Below are positions 21,161 to 32,114 of a stretch of 64,000 nucleotides of DNA, in pieces; the stretch's first letter is position 1; the number at the start of each line of letters is the position of its first letter. The position numbers and the translations under genes were made by a program. The stretch covers positions 1 to 64,000 of the forward strand of contig NZ_MAEL01000052.1 of NCBI RefSeq assembly GCF_009933335.1, given 5' to 3'. The DNA comes from Candidatus Enterococcus willemsii. GTDB lineage: Bacteria; Bacillota; Bacilli; Lactobacillales; Enterococcaceae. The notes under the pieces are model-generated. The model saw only the letters and a program-made list of their open reading frames with translations. It was not told the DNA's origin and ran no database searches.

Positions 21161-22153
21161 ATGAGCAACTTTTTAGCATTCGAAGTGACACAAACGGGAA
21201 ATATGTTTTCACGAGGCGTTGTTCGTAAAGAACATCAAAAACTACAAAATAATCATGTAGAAATCCGTATTCATTTTTCAGCTATTAACTACAAAGATGC
21301 CTTGGCAGCTACTAAAAATGGCGGCGTAATTCAAGATTATCCAAAAATCCCCGGTATTGATTTAGCTGGGGAAATCGTCGCATCCAAAGATGAAAACTGG
21401 CCTGTCGGACAACAAGTTCTTGTAACAGGCTACGGTTTAGGTGTTAGCGTTGATGGTGGGTTTAGTCAATACCAACAAGTTCCTACTGATTGGTTAGTGG
21501 CTATCCCAGAAGCTTTTTCTACAAAAGATGTGATGCTTTTAGGAACAGCTGGGGTAACGGCAGCATTGGCAGTCCGCTCGTTAGAAGAAACAAATATTGC
21601 GAAAGAAGCCCCAATTGTTGTGACTGGCGCTTCAGGTGGTGTTGGTAGTATTTCCTTGGCCTTACTTCATTCCTTAGGATACAGTAATGTTATTGCATTA
21701 TCTCGCAAAGCAGAACTTAGCGATTGGCTCACTCATCTTGGAGCAACAAGCGTGCTTTCACCAGAACAATTTTTCCCAGAAAAAATCAAACCTCTAGGTA
21801 AGCAGACAATTGCTGGCTTAATTGATACCGTAGGAGGCGAACAATTAGGTAACCTATTGCCACAAATAAGTTATGGTGGACGTGCTTTGTTATGTGGGAA
21901 TGCAGGTGGCATTCAATTAAAGACAACTGTCTTACCCTTTATTTTAAGAGGTATCCAATTGATTGGGATTGATTCTGTCGCCATCGATGCGGACACACGC
22001 AAAGAGATTTGGCAATTTTTAGCCGAAAATCAGGCAATTTTATCTCAATTACATTATCAAGAAGTTTTATTAACCGATCTCGATGAAACAATTGAATCCT
22101 TATTAGAAGGCACACATCAAGGTCGTACACTAGTGAATATGGAAGTGAAATAA
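21161..22153 (+). CDS. YhdH/YhfP family quinone oxidoreductase (MDR superfamily)
   Basis: 330 residues. Zinc-independent medium-chain reductase of the YhdH/AcuI type, using NADPH to reduce enoyl or quinone-like substrates. INYKDALAATKNGGVI and PGIDLAGEIV mark the N-terminal catalytic fold. VTGASGGVGSISLALL is the nucleotide-binding loop, and GTAGVTAALAV precedes it. Start 21161 follows AAGGAG; the in-frame start at 21122 has no ribosome site. A Rex-like dyad lies upstream. The stop is directly followed by the coaB ATG, so the two are probably cotranscribed. Confidence 0.88.
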   Translation: MSNFLAFEVTQTGNMFSRGVVRKEHQKLQNNHVEIRIHFSAINYKDALAATKNGGVIQDYPKIPGIDLAGEIVASKDENWPVGQQVLVTGYGLGVSVDGGFSQYQQVPTDWLVAIPEAFSTKDVMLLGTAGVTAALAVRSLEETNIAKEAPIVVTGASGGVGSISLALLHSLGYSNVIALSRKAELSDWLTHLGATSVLSPEQFFPEKIKPLGKQTIAGLIDTVGGEQLGNLLPQISYGGRALLCGNAGGIQLKTTVLPFILRGIQLIGIDSVAIDADTRKEIWQFLAENQAILSQLHYQEVLLTDLDETIESLLEGTHQGRTLVNMEVK

Positions 22154-22894
22154 ATGAGAATCTTAATTACTGCGGGCGGAACTTCTGAAAAAATCGATGA
22201 CGTTCGTGCCATTACTAATCATTCAACCGGCCAATTAGGTTGTCTAATTGCCGAAGCTTTTTTAACACAAGAAATTACTGTGGACTATGTAACCACTGCC
22301 CAAGCCTTGCAGCCTGCTGCACAAGAAGAATTGACAATTTATACGATTGATGACACACATTCTTTAGCCGAAATGCTCGATTCCTTATTACAACAGCACA
22401 CGTATGATGCGGTTATTCATAGTATGGCAGTCAGCGATTTTTCTCCTGTTCAAAGCTTATCGCAAGAACAATTCTTAGATAAAATCAATCAACTAATCGT
22501 CCGACAACAACCTGTAACCAAAGAAGATTTACAATTATTTTCTGAATCAACACAAGCAAAAGAAACCAAAATCTCATCTAATACTGATCAACTTTATCTG
22601 GTTTTAAATAAAACACCTAAAGTGATTCAACAAATCAAACAACGTCAACCAGAAACGATGCTGATTGGTTTTAAATTATTGGTGGATGTTCCAAAAGAAG
22701 AATTGATTTCTGTGGCTTATCAAAGCTTACAAAAAAACCAAGCAACCTATGTGTTGGCAAATGACTTAACTTCCATTCATAATGGGCAACATCATGGTTA
22801 TTTAGTGAATCAAAACGGTGAAGTAGAAGCGGAAGCAACAAGTAAAGGGCAAATCGCTCAATTAATTGTCAAAGCAGTGACAAAGCACGTATAA
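22154..22894 (+). CDS. coaB: Phosphopantothenate--cysteine ligase
   Basis: 246 residues, stand-alone CoaB of the kind seen in streptococci and enterococci, where CoaB and CoaC are separate proteins. It joins 4'-phosphopantothenate and cysteine for coenzyme A synthesis. The N-terminus ILITAGGTSEKIDDVRAITN with HSTGQLG is the nucleotide-binding region. AVIHSMAVSDFSPV and LVLNKTPKVI (catalytic Lys region) follow. IGFKLLVDVP and TYVLANDL close the core. The ATG abuts the preceding stop, with only a weak ribosome site, so it is probably coupled. Confidence 0.93.
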   Translation: MRILITAGGTSEKIDDVRAITNHSTGQLGCLIAEAFLTQEITVDYVTTAQALQPAAQEELTIYTIDDTHSLAEMLDSLLQQHTYDAVIHSMAVSDFSPVQSLSQEQFLDKINQLIVRQQPVTKEDLQLFSESTQAKETKISSNTDQLYLVLNKTPKVIQQIKQRQPETMLIGFKLLVDVPKEELISVAYQSLQKNQATYVLANDLTSIHNGQHHGYLVNQNGEVEAEATSKGQIAQLIVKAVTKHV

Positions 22895-22923
22895 TAGAAA
22901 AAAATACGCAAAGGAGAATCATA

Positions 22924-23469
22924 ATGGTAAAACGGATTTTATTAGCAGTCAGTGGCAGTATTTCGGCCTATAAAGCTGCTGATTTAACAAATGAGTTGAC
23001 CAAAAAAGGCTATGAAGTGGATGTCATGATGACTGCCAGTAGTCAAGAATTTATTACACCCTTGACGCTACAATCATTATCCAAACGCCCCATTCATACC
23101 GATGTAATGAAAGAAATTAATCCTGACAAAATCAATCACATTGAACTTGCTAAACAAGCTGATGTATTCGTAGTAGCACCCGCTAGCGCAAATATTATTG
23201 GCAAGTTAGCAAATGGATTAGCAGATGATTTAGTCTCAACAGTTGCTATGGCATTACCTTTTGATACGCCAAAATTGGTGGCTCCGGCAATGAATACAAA
23301 TATGTATTTAAACCCAATTTTACAAAAAAATCTTGCTATTCTAAAAGAAGTTGGGTATAAAGAAATAGCGCCTCGGGAATCATTACTTGCTTGTGGGGAT
23401 TTTGGTTCTGGCGCGTTAGCAACCGTGGAAACGATTGTAGAAAAAATCCTTCAAACACTTGAGGGATAA
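22924..23469 (+). CDS. coaC: Phosphopantothenoylcysteine decarboxylase
   Basis: 181 residues, FMN-dependent flavoprotein that decarboxylates 4'-phosphopantothenoylcysteine. ILLAVSGSISAYKAADLTN binds FMN, IELAKQADVFVVAPASANIIGK follows, and the substrate-binding PAMNTNMY and the catalytic Cys in ESLLACGDFGSG are present. AAGGAGAATCATA precedes the ATG. It sits between coaB and an ECF S-component. Confidence 0.94.
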   Translation: MVKRILLAVSGSISAYKAADLTNELTKKGYEVDVMMTASSQEFITPLTLQSLSKRPIHTDVMKEINPDKINHIELAKQADVFVVAPASANIIGKLANGLADDLVSTVAMALPFDTPKLVAPAMNTNMYLNPILQKNLAILKEVGYKEIAPRESLLACGDFGSGALATVETIVEKILQTLEG

Positions 23470-23481
23470 GGAGGATTTTTA

Positions 23482-24111
23482 ATGAAAAATACATTTACGA
23501 TGGTTTTAACTGCTTTTTTTCTGGCAATCTTAATTTTATTAGCTAGTGTACCTTTCCTCGGATTCATTCCATTAGGCATCATCAATGCGACGACGCTACA
23601 CATTCCTGTTATTATTGCTTCTGTTGTGTTAGGACCAAAAATTGGGGGCTTTTTAGGTGGTTGTTTTGGCATTATTAGTATGATTCGCTCAACAGTCATT
23701 ATCACGCCACTTTCTTTTGTCTTCTCACCCTTTGTTTCGCCATTAGGAACAACTGGTGCCGGCAGCTGGAAAGCTTTATTAATTGCCTTGATTCCTAGGA
23801 TTTTAATCGGGGTCGTTCCTTATTTTGTTTACAAATGGTGTACAAAGTTCTTTAAAAACAAACGCAGTGTAAGTCTTTTTATTGCTGGAATTGCTGGTGG
23901 GTTAACCAATACTATTTTAGTAATGAACATGATTTACTTCCTTTTCCAAAAAGAATATGCGGCACAAATTGGTGAAGTAGGTAATGCCGTTTATGCTGCG
24001 ATTATTACCGTTATTTTCACTCAAGGAGTCCCAGAAGCGATTGTCGCAGGTATTGCAACCGCAGCAGTAGCTTCCGTCTTATTGCGAATGATGAAAAAAG
24101 AACCAATTTAA
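23482..24111 (+). CDS. ECF transporter S component (CoA-pathway associated)
   Basis: 209 residues with about five or six membrane segments, typical of the substrate-binding S component of energy-coupling factor transporters. GFIPLGIINATTLHIPVIIASVVLGPKIGG holds the usual segment for contact with the shared EcfT. There are no ATPase or T genes here, so it would use a general ECF module encoded elsewhere. Position right after coaBC suggests a CoA precursor as substrate (inference). GGAGG lies 7 nt before the ATG. The operon ends at the terminator at 24113-24162. Confidence 0.85.
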   Translation: MKNTFTMVLTAFFLAILILLASVPFLGFIPLGIINATTLHIPVIIASVVLGPKIGGFLGGCFGIISMIRSTVIITPLSFVFSPFVSPLGTTGAGSWKALLIALIPRILIGVVPYFVYKWCTKFFKNKRSVSLFIAGIAGGLTNTILVMNMIYFLFQKEYAAQIGEVGNAVYAAIITVIFTQGVPEAIVAGIATAAVASVLLRMMKKEPI

Positions 24112-24112
24112 A

Positions 24113-24162
24113 TAAAAAAACTTATGACCTCTGTTTTAAACAGTGATGTCATAAGTTTTTTT
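24113..24162. terminator. Bidirectional terminator
   Basis: Stem AAACTTATGAC with GTCATAAGTTT, inner pairing through CTGTTTTAAACAG, A-run and T-run at the ends. Shared by the coaBC operon and the convergent licT-PTS operon. Confidence 0.85.
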
Positions 24163-24169
24163 ATTTTAT

Positions 24170-26132
<1,963 letters not shown>

Positions 26133-26194
26133 TAGCCTTTCCACAGGCATTTTTATAACTCCTTTCTATTTGCTTTTATAATAAGAGTCACCTC

Positions 26195-27043
26195 TTAGTT
26201 CATCTTTTCAATAATTCGGGCAATGTGAATAGTGATGTATACCTGTTCATCTCTAGACGTATTGTAATCCCAGCGTGTTTTTAGTAAATCAACGACTTTT
26301 TTAGTTGCTTCAAAAGCCTCTGGATATTTTCTCACAACGAGCGTAAATAACTCATTTTCCACCATGTCCTCTTCAATTTTATTATGACTAGGGTTTAACA
26401 CCCGTTCCGAAAAGAAACGTAAGTGTGTAATAAATCGTTGGAAATAAATATCGTTCTCAATAAAATTAATCTTCAAAGTGTATTTGATTACCGTCAAAAT
26501 CTCTTCAATCATTTGCGTAAGATCGATTGCACTTTCATTTGTTGAATCAATCGCTGCATTCACAATGTGAAGCGTTAAAAAGCCTGCTTCATCATCCGAT
26601 AACTGAATCCCCATTCGCTGATTGACGACTTGAATAGCTTGACGCGCAATCTCCAATTCATCTGGAAAAAAACGTTTCACATCCCAAAGAAGAAAGTTTT
26701 TCATTTGGATATTGTTTTTTGTTCGCTGAATAGCTGTATATAAATGATCGGCAATGGCAATAAAGGTCGTTTCATTCAAGTCTTTTTGTAATTGCTTACG
26801 TGCGTAGCTTAAGATTTCATAGGAAATTTTGATAATTTCTTCTGGAATTTCGGCAAATAATTTTTCAATACGTAATTTTTCAAATTGACCAGACATTTCA
26901 AATGTTTTTTCAACTTTTGATACATCCACTTCAAAGCCTGGTTTCTTCTGAAAACCCAAGCCATTTCCCATTAAAACAACTTCTTCACCCTCATCATTCA
27001 AAGCGATCACTACATTGTTATTCAAAATTCTAAGAATTTTCAA
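26195..27043 (-). CDS. licT: LicT family transcriptional antiterminator
   Basis: 282 residues from TTG 27043, chosen because LicT proteins begin with MKI and GGGTG lies 6 nt upstream; a GTG at 27052 sits too close to that site. The CAT domain has RILNNNVVIALNDEG and MGNGLGFQKKPG. PRD1 has IADHLYTAIQRTKNN and LTLHIVNAA; PRD2 has YFQRFITHLRFFSERV and VYITIHIARI. The regulatory histidines appear intact. It binds RAT RNA upstream of itself and possibly upstream of the PTS gene. First gene of a two-gene operon. Confidence 0.92.
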   Translation of the reverse strand: MKILRILNNNVVIALNDEGEEVVLMGNGLGFQKKPGFEVDVSKVEKTFEMSGQFEKLRIEKLFAEIPEEIIKISYEILSYARKQLQKDLNETTFIAIADHLYTAIQRTKNNIQMKNFLLWDVKRFFPDELEIARQAIQVVNQRMGIQLSDDEAGFLTLHIVNAAIDSTNESAIDLTQMIEEILTVIKYTLKINFIENDIYFQRFITHLRFFSERVLNPSHNKIEEDMVENELFTLVVRKYPEAFEATKKVVDLLKTRWDYNTSRDEQVYITIHIARIIEKMN

Positions 27044-27093
27044 ATGCTTCACCCTTTTCTTTATTCAGTTTCAGCATCTAAAAAGACAGAAAA

Positions 27094-27127
27094 AGACCTA
27101 AACGGATCCCTTTTTCCGTTTAGGTCT
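27094..27127 (-). terminator. Leader terminator of the licT-PTS operon
   Basis: Perfect 12-bp stem AGACCTAAACGG (27094-27105) with CCGTTTAGGTCT (27116-27127). On the minus strand it is followed by TTTTTC. The upstream arm overlaps the end of the RAT. Confidence 0.85.
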
Positions 27128-27151
27128 AGCTTAACTGAATAATAACTATCC
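27119..27151 (-). promoter_or_regulatory. RAT of the licT-PTS operon
   Basis: Minus strand GGATAGTTATTATTCAG, then TTAAGCTAGACCTAAA, matches the LicT RAT layout, and the final ACCTAAA forms part of the leader terminator stem. LicT should therefore control its own synthesis and that of the PTS. Confidence 0.75.
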
Positions 27152-27158
27152 TGATGTA

Positions 27159-27195
27159 AATATACTATAGCATCAAAATATTGTCAACGCTTCCA
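27159..27195 (-). promoter_or_regulatory. licT-PTS promoter with cre site
   Basis: Minus strand -35 TTGACA (27182-27187), 17-bp spacer, -10 TATATT (27159-27164). TGGAAGCGTTGACA (27182-27195) matches the cre consensus at 13 of 14 positions and overlaps the -35, so CcpA would block the promoter when glucose is present. Confidence 0.82.
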
Positions 27196-27248
27196 TTAAA
27201 ATTTATTTATTGTTTTTCACAAAGTTTATCATCTACAAAAACATCAAA

Positions 27249-27288
27249 GAAAAAAGACTGTAGAAATTGAAAAAAACTTTCTACAGTC
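27249..27288 (-). terminator. Terminator of murB
   Basis: Perfect 11-bp stem GACTGTAGAAA (27256-27266) with TTTCTACAGTC (27278-27288), followed on the minus strand by six T. Confidence 0.85.
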
Positions 27289-27301
27289 AATCATTCATCT
27301 T

Positions 27302-28204
27302 TTATTTTTCTTCACCAATAATACGAACTTCTGTCTCTAGTGCCACATCAAATTTCTCTTTAATCACCGCTTGAATATGGGCAATTAATTCGACATAATC
27401 AGTTGCTGTTGCTTGGTTAATATTCACAATAAAACCAGCGTGTTTTTCAGAAATTTGCGCACCACCCCAAACAAGTCCTTGAATGCCTGCATCTTGAATT
27501 AATTTCCCAGTAAAATGGCCTTCTGGTCGTTTAAAGACACTTCCACAAGAAGGGTATTCTAATGGTTGTTTTGATTCTCTTAAATAGGTTAATTCATCCA
27601 TTTTGGTTTTAATCACGTCTTTATCCCCTTTTTCCAAGGCAAAACGTGCATTCAAAATAATCCCTTGCATTCGTTGAATATCACTGTGACGGTAACTAAA
27701 ATTCATTTCCTCACTTGTTAACGTACGAATTGTGCCATCAGGGAATAAGACATCACTTGAAACGAACACATCTTTGATTTCACCACCGTACGCACCAGCA
27801 TTCATAAAGACAGCTCCACCGACACTTCCAGGTATGCCACAAGCAAATTCTAAACCAGTTAATTGATTATCTAGTGCCGCATAACTCGTATCGATTAAGC
27901 GCGCGCCTGCTTCCACTTCAATCACATCATCAGTCACTTGAATGGTATTCATTTCTAACAACATAATCACTACGCCACGAATCCCACCATCACGTACAAT
28001 TAGGTTACTTGCATTACCTAAGACTAACCATGGTATATTTTCTTTTTGGCAATAATTCACCAAAGCTTCCACTTCATCTCTAGTTTTAGGAAAAGCTAAA
28101 ACATCTGCAGGTCCACCAGTTTGAGTAAATGTATAATTCATCAATGGTTCATTTAACAATAAAGCCATTTCGGGAAATTCTTTTACTAATTCTTCGTTTT
28201 TCAC
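27302..28204 (-). CDS. murB: UDP-N-acetylmuramate dehydrogenase (UDP-N-acetylenolpyruvoylglucosamine reductase)
   Basis: 300 residues, a normal type II MurB, from GTG 28204 with AAGGAG 10 nt upstream. It reduces UDP-GlcNAc-enolpyruvate to UDP-MurNAc with NADPH, the second step of peptidoglycan precursor synthesis. The FAD domain has [24 protein letters not shown] and [21 protein letters not shown]. The catalytic Ser region reads [13 protein letters not shown], and the C-terminal Glu lies in [14 protein letters not shown]. The Gfo/Idh gene lies 63 nt upstream on the same strand. Confidence 0.95.
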   Translation of the reverse strand: MKNEELVKEFPEMALLLNEPLMNYTFTQTGGPADVLAFPKTRDEVEALVNYCQKENIPWLVLGNASNLIVRDGGIRGVVIMLLEMNTIQVTDDVIEVEAGARLIDTSYAALDNQLTGLEFACGIPGSVGGAVFMNAGAYGGEIKDVFVSSDVLFPDGTIRTLTSEEMNFSYRHSDIQRMQGIILNARFALEKGDKDVIKTKMDELTYLRESKQPLEYPSCGSVFKRPEGHFTGKLIQDAGIQGLVWGGAQISEKHAGFIVNINQATATDYVELIAHIQAVIKEKFDVALETEVRIIGEEK

Positions 28205-28267
28205 TAACAAAAAGCTCCTTCTCTTAAACGTCTTGTACATTTTACCACGTTCTTCACAAACTGACTA

Positions 28268-29182
28268 CTAGTTCCCACTTTCTTCAAGTTGTCTTAACAT
28301 TTCTTGACATATTTCATGACTTTTGGCGATGTTTTCTTGACGTAAATCAGCCCTATCACCTGTTTGAACAGCGTGTAAAAATTGTCGCACTTGTTGCTCG
28401 AAACCGCGTTTTTCCAAGGTATTGGTCCAATCGCCGAATGTTTGCAGACACTCGTCATCACCTTCCAACGATTTAAAAGTCACCAAATCATCCACCATAT
28501 AAGTTCCTTGTAAACAATTCACTTGATAGCTTTCACGATTCGCCCCACTTTTCAAATCCATGGTTAAAATAGCCGTCGTCGTTGCTGTTTCTAGTTGCAA
28601 TAAAGCAGTCTCCATATTTCCCTGCGTTTCGCGAATTGTACTTTTGATTTGTAAAATCGGGTCATCTAATAAATAAACTGCTGTATCAACTAAGTGTAAA
28701 AAGACATCGAATATTTCGAAAGCTGTCGGTTGGATAGAATACGCACGATTTTTTTGTAAAAAAATCATCCGTTTATCCGTTAGTTGTTTCAATTTTTCAA
28801 CCATCGGTGCAAAACGGCGATTAAAACCAACCATTAATAGTTTATTCCGTTCCTTGGCTAATTGTTGAAGTTCATGGACTTGCTCAAGATTCTCACTGAT
28901 TGGTTTATCAACAAAAACGTGCACATCATGCAATAAACATGCTTTAATCAATTCATAATGACTGGCTGTTGCGGTATGAATAAAGCAAGCATCAATTTTT
29001 TCTGCAAGTACTTCTTGTAAATTATTCTTCATTGTTTTTAAGTTATAACTGTTTTGTAATTTGGTTTGTACTTCTTGATTTCTAGTAGCAAAAATGAATT
29101 CTGCTTGATCTTGCATTTTACTATAAGTTGGCAAATACGCTTTTTGCGCAATACCACCTAATCCAATAACACCAATTTTCAT
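28268..29182 (-). CDS. Gfo/Idh/MocA family oxidoreductase
   Basis: 304 residues. N-terminal Rossmann fold with GVIGLGGIAQKAYLPTY (dinucleotide loop) and HVFVDKPISENLEQV, where the usual EKP is DKP, as in many family members. RAYSIQPTAFEIFDVFLHLVDTAVYL forms the C-terminal catalytic sheet. Substrate unknown, probably a sugar or cyclitol derivative in the cytoplasm. It lies upstream of murB, possibly in one transcript, and is divergent from the exonuclease gene. Confidence 0.88.
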   Translation of the reverse strand: MKIGVIGLGGIAQKAYLPTYSKMQDQAEFIFATRNQEVQTKLQNSYNLKTMKNNLQEVLAEKIDACFIHTATASHYELIKACLLHDVHVFVDKPISENLEQVHELQQLAKERNKLLMVGFNRRFAPMVEKLKQLTDKRMIFLQKNRAYSIQPTAFEIFDVFLHLVDTAVYLLDDPILQIKSTIRETQGNMETALLQLETATTTAILTMDLKSGANRESYQVNCLQGTYMVDDLVTFKSLEGDDECLQTFGDWTNTLEKRGFEQQVRQFLHAVQTGDRADLRQENIAKSHEICQEMLRQLEESGN

Positions 29183-29294
29183 CCTGACACTCCTTGCAAA
29201 GTTATTCTTACTTTAATATTACACCTTTTTTCGTTAGAATACAGTAGTAGAGTTAAATTTGGAAAAGTTATCAATCGGCAAAGAGGTGAGGAAA

Positions 29295-29828
29295 ATGAAT
29301 TTTATCGCAATGGATTTTGAAACAGCAAATGCACAAAAACACAGTGCGTGCTCCCTAGCACTTGTCATGGTTCGCAATAGTCAAATTGTTGGCGAATATT
29401 ATACCTTAATTAAACCAGAAACAGACTTTTTCTGGCGAAATATTCAAGTACATGGAATTCATCCAGAAGATGTCAAACAAGCACCGAAATTCCCAGAAGT
29501 TTGGGAAACTATTGCACAATACTACAATCAACATAGTTTGATTGTTGCGCATAATGCTGGTTTTGATACGGGTGTTTTAGCTGGTTGTTTAGATTACTAC
29601 GGCTTACAACAGCCTAGTTACCTTTCTTTATGTACTGTCAAAACTAGTCGTAAACTGTATCCTGAAGTACCCAATCATAAATTAAATACGATGTGCGATT
29701 TTCTTAATATTCCCTTGAACAATCACCACGATGCATTAGAAGATAGCCGTGCATGTGCGAATATTTTGTTACATCAAGAAAGAACGTTTGGTGTGGAACC
29801 GTTGAAGAAATTGGTGTTGATGAAATAA
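29295..29828 (+). CDS. DnaQ-like 3'-5' exonuclease (DEDDh family)
   Basis: 177 residues, stand-alone exonuclease domain like the epsilon subunit of DNA polymerase III. ExoI is MDFETAN (two metal ligands). ExoII is in IVAHNAGFDTGVL. ExoIII is NHHDALEDSRACANIL with the His and Asp of the DEDDh set. The start at 29295 follows GAGGTGAGGAAA; the earlier in-frame ATG at 29259 has no ribosome site. It is monocistronic and ends in a bidirectional terminator. Confidence 0.9.
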   Translation: MNFIAMDFETANAQKHSACSLALVMVRNSQIVGEYYTLIKPETDFFWRNIQVHGIHPEDVKQAPKFPEVWETIAQYYNQHSLIVAHNAGFDTGVLAGCLDYYGLQQPSYLSLCTVKTSRKLYPEVPNHKLNTMCDFLNIPLNNHHDALEDSRACANILLHQERTFGVEPLKKLVLMK

Positions 29829-29876
29829 AAAAAGTTTGTTCTGAAGTAATTAATAACCTCGGAACAAACTTTTTTT
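29826..29876. terminator. Bidirectional terminator
   Basis: Stem AGTTTGTTC (29833-29841) with GAACAAACT (29862-29870), flanked by seven A and seven T. Shared by the exonuclease gene and the convergent acetyltransferase. Confidence 0.85.
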
Positions 29877-30399
29877 ATTCCCCGACCAACAAGCTCATCA
29901 AACGAACATCCAAATACTCGCCATCTTCGCTTTTGGCACCACGTGCTAATATTGCTTCTGTTTGAAAATCAAATTTTTCATATAAATGAATCGCTCGTGT
30001 GTTACGTTCTTGAACCGTTAATTCAAGCCGTCCTAATGCAGATTCATCGTTTACGATTGCAAGTAACTCTTCTAACATTAAAGTTCCTAGACCTAAGTCC
30101 CAATAATCTTTAGCAATAAAAATACCAACTTCACCAATATGAGCAATTCGCGCTTCATCGCTAGCACGGATAGAAGCCGCTCCAATTGCTTGATCATCTG
30201 CAAAAGCTAACAATAAAAAATTCGTATCACTTTCATAGATAGTATCTAATTGTGTAGCTAACAAGTCTTCGGGTAAGTTCATCCCGCGCTCATCCATAAT
30301 CAAAAAATCAGTTTCTTGGCTGACTTGCTGAGAAATCGCCAACAATTCTTTGGCATCGTTTCCAGTGGCTTCACGTAAGGTAATTTCTACTTCACTCAT
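29875..30399 (-). CDS. GNAT family N-acetyltransferase
   Basis: 174 residues. GNAT core with HIGEVGIFIAKDYWDLGLGTLMLEELL (acetyl-CoA loop DLGLGT), LTVQERNTRAIHLYEKFDFQTE and a GEYLDVRLMSLL C-terminus. It is similar to the acetyltransferases that often follow tsaE in Lactobacillales. The start 30399 overlaps the tsaE stop as ATGA, with GGGAG upstream; the in-frame ATG at 30414 lies deeper in tsaE. Not the RimI of the tsa set as far as can be judged. Substrate unknown. Confidence 0.87.
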   Translation of the reverse strand: MSEVEITLREATGNDAKELLAISQQVSQETDFLIMDERGMNLPEDLLATQLDTIYESDTNFLLLAFADDQAIGAASIRASDEARIAHIGEVGIFIAKDYWDLGLGTLMLEELLAIVNDESALGRLELTVQERNTRAIHLYEKFDFQTEAILARGAKSEDGEYLDVRLMSLLVGE

Positions 30400-30866
30400 C
30401 CTTGTCGCTCCCATACGTCTAAAATCCGTTGTTTCAATTGTTCCGCCTGTGGACCAAACGTCTCCAAGTGCACTACTCGTTTTTGTTCATCTTGTCTATC
30501 TTTTTCTAGAATTAATTCTAAATAATCCTCAGGCAAAGCATCTTCCAATAAATTGCCCCATTCGATGACTGACAAGCCATCTCCTTCAAAATATTCATCT
30601 AATCCTAAATCGGCTGCCCCATGTTCGACACGATAGACATCCATATGATACAAAGGAATTCGTCCTTGAGTGTATTCTCTAATAATTGTATAGGTTGGGC
30701 TTTTTATCATTTGGTCAATTCCTAAACCTTTGGCAATACCTTTTGTTAATGTTGTTTTTCCAGCACCTAAATCACCGGTCAACACTAAATTATCACGAGG
30801 TTGTGCGACTTCCCCAATAATTGTTGCTAGTTTTTCTGTTTGTTTAAGGTTTTCTAAAGCAATCAT
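30396..30866 (-). CDS. tsaE: tRNA threonylcarbamoyladenosine biosynthesis ATPase TsaE
   Basis: 156 residues, normal length. ATPase that works with TsaB and TsaD to make t6A37 in ANN-decoding tRNAs. Walker A is GDLGAGKTTLTKGIA; SPTYTIIREY (switch I) and YHMDVYR follow; VIEWGNLLEDALP is the Walker B region with the conserved Trp. It lies downstream of pta, as in other Lactobacillales, but a terminator separates the two. The acetyltransferase gene overlaps its end. Confidence 0.94.
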   Translation of the reverse strand: MIALENLKQTEKLATIIGEVAQPRDNLVLTGDLGAGKTTLTKGIAKGLGIDQMIKSPTYTIIREYTQGRIPLYHMDVYRVEHGAADLGLDEYFEGDGLSVIEWGNLLEDALPEDYLELILEKDRQDEQKRVVHLETFGPQAEQLKQRILDVWERQG

Positions 30867-30925
30867 AAGTTCTCTCCATTTTCTATTAATTCTTGCATTA
30901 GTATAGCTTCTTTTTTTTGAAATAG

Positions 30926-30969
30926 CAAAAAAGCTGTTACAACTTCCTTTTTGGGAAATTGTAACAGCT
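30926..30969 (-). terminator. Terminator of pta
   Basis: Perfect 11-bp stem AGCTGTTACAA (30932-30942) with TTGTAACAGCT (30959-30969); on the minus strand followed by TTTTTTGC. Located right after the pta stop. Confidence 0.82.
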
Positions 30970-30981
30970 AGGAGTTCATTC

Positions 30982-31962
30982 TTAGCTCATTAATGATTGA
31001 GCAGCAGTAATAATTGATAATTTATATACATCTTCTTCATTACAACCACGAGATAAATCAGAAACTGGTTTGTTCAATCCTTGCAAGATTGGTCCAATCG
31101 CTTCAAAGTTACCAAAACGTTGCGCAATTTTGTAACCAATGTTTCCGGATTGTAAGTCTGGGAAGACAAAGACAGATGCTTTACCAGCTACATCTGATTC
31201 CGGTGCTTTTAATTGAGCAACTGATTGGATATAAGCAGCATCAAATTGTAATTCACCATCAATAGCTAATTCCGGTGCTAATTCTTTTGCAATTTTTGTT
31301 GCTTCAATTGTTGCATCAGCTTGAGGTGCTTTGGCTGAACCTTTTGTTGAGAAGCTCAACATTGCAACGCGAGGCTCAATGTCAAACATTTCAGCTGTAT
31401 GTGCAGATGCAACTGCAATTTCAGCTAATTCTTGTGGAGATGGCGCTACGTTAATTGCACAATCAGAGAAGATATATTTCTCTTGTTCGTTTCCGCGCAT
31501 CATTAAGAAAGCGCCACTTGTACGGCTAATACCAGGTTTTGTTTTGATGATTTGTAAAGCAGGACGCACAGTATCACCAGTTGAATGAATCGCACCAGAT
31601 ACTAAACCATCCGTAATGCCCATATAAGTTAACATTGTACCGAAGTAGTTTTCATCTTTTAACAATTCTTCAGCTTGTTCTTTTGTCACTTTGCCTTTAC
31701 GACGTTCCACAAAAGCTTCCACGATTTGATCCCAACGACCACAATTGTCTGGATCGTAAATTGTCATATTTGAAATGTTGATTCCACGAGTCGCTGCTGC
31801 TTTTTCAATTTCATGTTGTTTACCGATTAGGACAGGTTCGATTAATTCTTCCCCTTTTAATCGAGCAACTGCACCTAGAATACGTGTATCAGATGCTTCA
31901 GGAAAAGCGATTCTAATCCCACGACGTACGATTTTAAATTTTAGACTGTCAAATAATTCCAT
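30982..31962 (-). CDS. pta: Phosphate acetyltransferase
   Basis: 326 residues, the short single-domain form typical of Firmicutes. It converts acetyl-CoA and phosphate to acetyl phosphate for ATP generation during fermentation. GIRIAFPEASDTRILGA opens the fold, GLVSGAIHSTGDTVRPALQII is the CoA-binding hallmark, and SFSTKGSAKAPQADATIEA and VFPDLQSGNIGYKIAQRFG hold active-site residues. AATCTGGAGG lies about 11 nt before the ATG. Confidence 0.95.
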   Translation of the reverse strand: MELFDSLKFKIVRRGIRIAFPEASDTRILGAVARLKGEELIEPVLIGKQHEIEKAAATRGINISNMTIYDPDNCGRWDQIVEAFVERRKGKVTKEQAEELLKDENYFGTMLTYMGITDGLVSGAIHSTGDTVRPALQIIKTKPGISRTSGAFLMMRGNEQEKYIFSDCAINVAPSPQELAEIAVASAHTAEMFDIEPRVAMLSFSTKGSAKAPQADATIEATKIAKELAPELAIDGELQFDAAYIQSVAQLKAPESDVAGKASVFVFPDLQSGNIGYKIAQRFGNFEAIGPILQGLNKPVSDLSRGCNEEDVYKLSIITAAQSLMS

Positions 31963-32114
31963 GGATGATAACCTCCAGATTTTTTATACATTTCCATTCT
32001 ACACCAACTTTTAAAAAAAGAACAGTTTTTTTCTCTGTATTAATTTAAAAAAAACTAATTTGTTACGACTTACACAGAGTTTTCATAATCTGCTACATGA
32101 TAAAAAACCGTCTG

